From Lachnospiraceae bacterium UBA7598 (lineage in GTDB: Bacteria > Bacillota > Clostridia > Lachnospirales > Lachnospiraceae): 7,648 bases of DNA. Below, in pieces: positions 5,366-7,648 of the stretch (positions are counted from its first letter, which is position 1; each line of letters opens with the position of its first letter). The stretch is taken from assembly GCA_002474415.1 (NCBI GenBank), contig DLQV01000178.1, positions 1 to 7,648 on the forward strand, written 5' to 3'. The notes under the pieces are model-generated. The model ran no database searches, was not told the DNA's origin, and saw nothing but the letters and a program-made list of their open reading frames with translations. The translations under genes and the position numbers were made by a program.

Positions 5366-6694
5366 TTACTGTCCGACATTAAACTCTACCGTGCTCTGTG
5401 CTTCCTTAATAGCGGAATCCATATCTGCTTTTCCGCCGATAATCTCTGACAGAGCCACTCCAAGCGCTTCTTTCTCCTCTTTCCAGTAAATTCCCTTGTT
5501 GATGGTTGGAATCTTACTTCCGTAAGATACGATCTTGGAGTAAATTGCCTCATTTCCAAAATACTCACTTGGCTTATTGTAAGCATCCGAATCTGCTGCC
5601 GGTAAATACGTTGCAATTGCACCAAGGTCTGTTAAAATCTGATCATAGAATTCTGTGCTTCCATCCCATGTTGACTTGAAGAAATCAACTGCCAGATCAT
5701 AATTTTTGCAGGTGGAAGAAATTGCCCATGTAGAACCACCCTGTGCACTGTAGTTTGTTGCTCCCTGATAATCATTCAGTTTCGGCATATTGGTTACAGC
5801 CCAGTTGCCTTTCTGTTCCTCCTGATCGGTAGACATGATCGTTGAGCAGATCCAGGAACCATTGATGGTACCTACAACCGTTCCGTTGTTGATGGAACCC
5901 TGATAACCGGACCAGTCGGTCTGTTCCTGTAAAATACCTTTGTTTACCAGATCAATGTATACGTTCATAGCTTCCTTTAAGCCCTCATTGTCTGTCAGTG
6001 CAATCTTTCCATTCTCATCAAATACGGAAATTCCGGCAGACTGCAGAATCATATTGAGCAGATCCGGCTCGCCCTGTACATTGGTCAGCATTGGCATGCC
6101 GGTCTTTTTCTTGATGTCCTCACCGATTTTGATGAAATCATCCCATGTAATGTCCGTCAGATCATCCACGGTATATCCTGCCTCTTTCAGGTAATCGGTA
6201 CGGTAACATGCGATTACGGTGTTGCTGTCATAAGGAATTCCGTAATTCTTTCCATCCACTACGGAGTTGGAAACCTTAGATGGTGCAAAATCATCAAAGT
6301 TAATTCCGGAATCGGTCAGATCAGCGAATACTTCCGGATAGTTCTGCAGATACTTGGAAAATACCTGATCATCCATCAGGAAAATATCTGGCAGGGAATC
6401 CAGCTCTCCGCTCATCGCATAAGTCTGTACCAGTGTCTGTACATCATTAGAAAGTGTCTCCTGCACATCAATCTTGACATCCGGATGATCTTTCTCATAA
6501 ATAGCTGCCGCGTCTTTCATTGCATCCATGTTAAATGCATCCCAGCACCATACCGTCAGGGTATTGCTGTCACCACTCTTAGCTGCTTTTCCCTGTGTGG
6601 AATCCTTGCCTGCGCTGTTTCCGCCTCCTCCACAGGCTACCAGTGAAAGTGCCATAGCACCCATGAGCAGTGTCGAAATAAGTTTTTTCTTCAT
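5366..6694 (-). CDS. Extracellular sugar-binding lipoprotein of an ABC importer (family 1)
   Basis: 442 aa. It starts MKKKLISTLLMGAMALSL and has the lipobox LVAC with Cys21 as the lipidated residue, followed by a Gly/Ser/Lys-rich linker to about residue 44. Mature-domain features fit CUT1 solute-binding proteins: TLTVWCWDAFN (45-55), YEKDHPDVKIDVQE (66-79), PDIFLMDD (102-109), NYGIPYDSNTVIACYRTDYL (150-169), TWDDFIKIGEDI (183-194), GTINGSWI (275-282) and GGSTWAISS (319-327). It should sit on the outer face of the membrane and deliver a sugar to the two permeases that follow. The ATG at 6694 is chosen because GGGAGG (6703-6708) lies 8 nt upstream and a signal peptide starts there. An ATG at 6733 would add 13 residues before the signal peptide, inside the repeated leader. 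It is a paralogue of the partial gene upstream. The ligand is unknown. Confidence 0.93.
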   Translation of the reverse strand: MKKKLISTLLMGAMALSLVACGGGGNSAGKDSTQGKAAKSGDSNTLTVWCWDAFNMDAMKDAAAIYEKDHPDVKIDVQETLSNDVQTLVQTYAMSGELDSLPDIFLMDDQVFSKYLQNYPEVFADLTDSGINFDDFAPSKVSNSVVDGKNYGIPYDSNTVIACYRTDYLKEAGYTVDDLTDITWDDFIKIGEDIKKKTGMPMLTNVQGEPDLLNMILQSAGISVFDENGKIALTDNEGLKEAMNVYIDLVNKGILQEQTDWSGYQGSINNGTVVGTINGSWICSTIMSTDQEEQKGNWAVTNMPKLNDYQGATNYSAQGGSTWAISSTCKNYDLAVDFFKSTWDGSTEFYDQILTDLGAIATYLPAADSDAYNKPSEYFGNEAIYSKIVSYGSKIPTINKGIYWKEEKEALGVALSEIIGGKADMDSAIKEAQSTVEFNVGQ

Positions 6695-6726
6695 AGTGTT
6701 TTCCTCCCAATAAGTTTGACTTGTTT

Positions 6727-6766
6727 TTAACATGGGTTAAGTTTAACACTAGCGCAACCGTTTTAC
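6727..6766. promoter_or_regulatory. Possible operator cluster upstream of the transporter operon
   Basis: Three five-base half-sites alternate in orientation: TTAAC (6727-6731), GTTAA (6736-6740), TTAAC (6743-6747). The last two form the palindrome GTTAA-GT-TTAAC. Next to them GCAACCGTTTTAC (6754-6766) has a CG-centred form similar to one half of LacI-family operators, though it is not a good cre site. Copy A of the repeat lacks most of this. A sugar-responsive regulator is plausible but unproven. Confidence 0.3.
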
Positions 6767-6779
6767 TTAGAAGTATGTT

Positions 6780-6785
6780 ATTATA
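6780..6785 (-). promoter_or_regulatory. Candidate -10 element of the transporter operon
   Basis: A perfect TATAAT on the minus strand, 85 nt before the ATG at 6694. No good -35 lies 16-18 nt upstream (the sequence there is around AATCCC), so the promoter may need an activator, or the true promoter may be elsewhere in the leader. The possible operator sites lie between it and the gene. Confidence 0.4.
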
Positions 6786-6852
6786 AATTTTCACAATTTT
6801 ATGGGATTTTTTATAAGATTTGCATTTATTTACGATTTTAGAAATTTTTTAC

Positions 6853-6889
6853 AAAAAGAATGGAACCTGATGAAAAATCAGATTCCATT
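6853..6889 (-). terminator. Rho-independent terminator of the first binding-protein gene (within repeat B)
   Basis: On the minus strand AATGGAATCTGAT and ATCAGGTTCCATT form a 13-bp stem with one G-U pair and a five-base loop, followed by CTTTTTG. It lies 18 nt after the stop codon at 6908. It should separate the first binding-protein gene from the transporter operon. Confidence 0.85.
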
Positions 6890-6907
6890 TCACATTTTGA
6901 TTCCTGT

Positions 6908-7648
6908 TTACTCCCGCGCAACCGCCTCCGCTTTCATCTGCACTCTCTCCAGACAGGAATCCATATTTCCATTGGAAAGTTCGTTTTGAAACTCTGCCTC
7001 TAAAATATCCTCAATTTCATATGTCTTGCTGCCATAATTGACCGTGGGCACCATCGACGCAAAACTATTCAGTAAACGCGTAACACTCTGTCCTCCAAAA
7101 AAATCATCGGTATTGTGATAACTTTCAAGTACCGACAGATCTTTCAGCGATGGCATAATGCCAATCTGTTCTACAAGTGTGTTCATAAATTCCGCATCTT
7201 CTGCAAACATTTCGGTCATGAAATCTGCTGCCACATCTGCATGTGCAGAGTTTTTCAGGATATACCAGGCACTTCCACCTACATTCGATGCGGGAACAGC
7301 ATCTTTATTGTTCTCCACCAGTGGAATACGGGTCACACGCCACAACCCGGATTGCGCCTGATTTTCCTTGATGGAAGAAAGTACCCAGCCGCCGCTGATG
7401 ACAGAAGCCACATCTCCATTCTGGAAGGCGCTGATAAATTCATTCCACCCATTAACACTCATTCCAAGATTTTTCTTAAGAAGTTCTGTATAGATTTCCA
7501 GTGCCTGTCGCAATGCCTTATTGTCCCGGATGTCTGCTGTCACACCATCCTCCCCGACATACCATCTGCCACAGCTTTGCATGATGATACGCACCAACGG
7601 CAGATCGGTCGGGTCAAGGGTAAGCATTGGTATTCCCGTCTTTTGATA
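6908..7648 (-). CDS. Second extracellular sugar-binding protein, C-terminal part (runs off window)
   Basis: The frame is open to the window edge (first full codon TAT at 7646-7648), giving the last 246 residues of a family 1 solute-binding protein. It aligns along its whole visible length with the 442-aa lipoprotein downstream, from about that protein's residue 196: QKTGIPMLT against KKTGMPMLT, ISGGWVLSSI against INGSWICSTI, NVGGSAWYI against AQGGSTWAI, and ASMVPTVNYGSKTYEIEDIL against SKIPTINKGIYWKEEKEAL. Identity is roughly a third by eye. The N-terminus, signal peptide and true start lie outside the window; the internal ATG at 7627 is not the start. It has its own terminator, so it belongs to a separate transcription unit, yet it lies head-to-tail with its paralogue. 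Whether it shares the downstream permeases is unknown. Confidence 0.88.
   Translation of the reverse strand, partial: YQKTGIPMLTLDPTDLPLVRIIMQSCGRWYVGEDGVTADIRDNKALRQALEIYTELLKKNLGMSVNGWNEFISAFQNGDVASVISGGWVLSSIKENQAQSGLWRVTRIPLVENNKDAVPASNVGGSAWYILKNSAHADVAADFMTEMFAEDAEFMNTLVEQIGIMPSLKDLSVLESYHNTDDFFGGQSVTRLLNSFASMVPTVNYGSKTYEIEDILEAEFQNELSNGNMDSCLERVQMKAEAVARE

Larger units (their letters stand above)
6696..6890. repeat. Direct repeat, copy B (working leader of the transporter operon)
   Basis: The second copy of the repeat at 2641-2815, same orientation, about 20 bp longer because it has extra sequence around 6740-6765. On the minus strand it holds the terminator of the upstream binding-protein gene, a conserved AT-rich block, a TATAAT, possible operator half-sites, and the GGGAGG ribosome binding site of the downstream gene. 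It accounts for nearly the whole 213-nt gap between the two genes. Confidence 0.8.

Noticed and set aside
6695..6733. Start of the binding lipoprotein at 6733, adding 13 residues
   Set aside because: It would put a polar stretch in front of a clean lipoprotein signal peptide. The ribosome binding site GGGAGG serves the ATG at 6694.
6754..6767. Catabolite-responsive element (cre) near the transporter operon
   Set aside because: Only about 10 of 14 consensus positions fit, with the right half poor. It is kept only as a possible LacI-like half-site.

Overview
The window reads as a chromosomal segment of a low-to-mid GC Gram-positive anaerobe, most likely a gut Lachnospiraceae-type Clostridia. 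The reasons are AAGGAG/GGAGG ribosome binding sites, a lipoprotein-type sugar-binding protein with CUT1 permeases but no ATPase gene, a clostridial-type nitronate monooxygenase-like protein, an Rpn-family (PD-(D/E)XK 'transposase') remnant with EG repeats, and two cobalamin genes of the cbiC/cobD type. The family assignment is inference. All convincing genes are on the minus strand, so transcription runs from high to low coordinates.

Layout in order of transcription. (1) 7648-6908 is the C-terminal part of a first extracellular sugar-binding protein, cut by the window edge and closed by a terminator at 6853-6889. (2) 6694-3607 is a transporter operon: a lipoprotein sugar-binding protein (442 aa), a strong intercistronic hairpin (5324-5353), a MalF-type permease and a MalG-type permease with ATGA overlap, ended by a long terminator (3538-3591). 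No ATP-binding subunit is present, so a shared MsmX-like ATPase encoded elsewhere is presumed. (3) 3343-2830 holds a 5'-truncated Rpn-family gene that still has a good promoter upstream. (4) 2494-1406 is a nitronate monooxygenase/FabK-like flavoprotein behind a near-consensus promoter overlapped by a perfect 12-3-12 palindrome, a likely repressor operator. (5) 1297-1 holds cobD and the start of cbiC, two cobalamin biosynthesis genes overlapping by 14 nt.

The most notable non-coding signal is a pair of direct repeats of about 175-195 bp (2641-2815 and 6696-6890). Each contains a terminator, an AT-rich promoter-like block and a ribosome-binding-site position. The copy at 6696-6890 is the working junction between the two binding-protein genes. 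The copy at 2641-2815 looks like an orphan leader whose gene has been lost. The two repeats bracket the transporter operon and the Rpn remnant. I see no CRISPR array, rRNA, tRNA, riboswitch or intact mobile element, and nothing that clearly amounts to a new multi-gene system.
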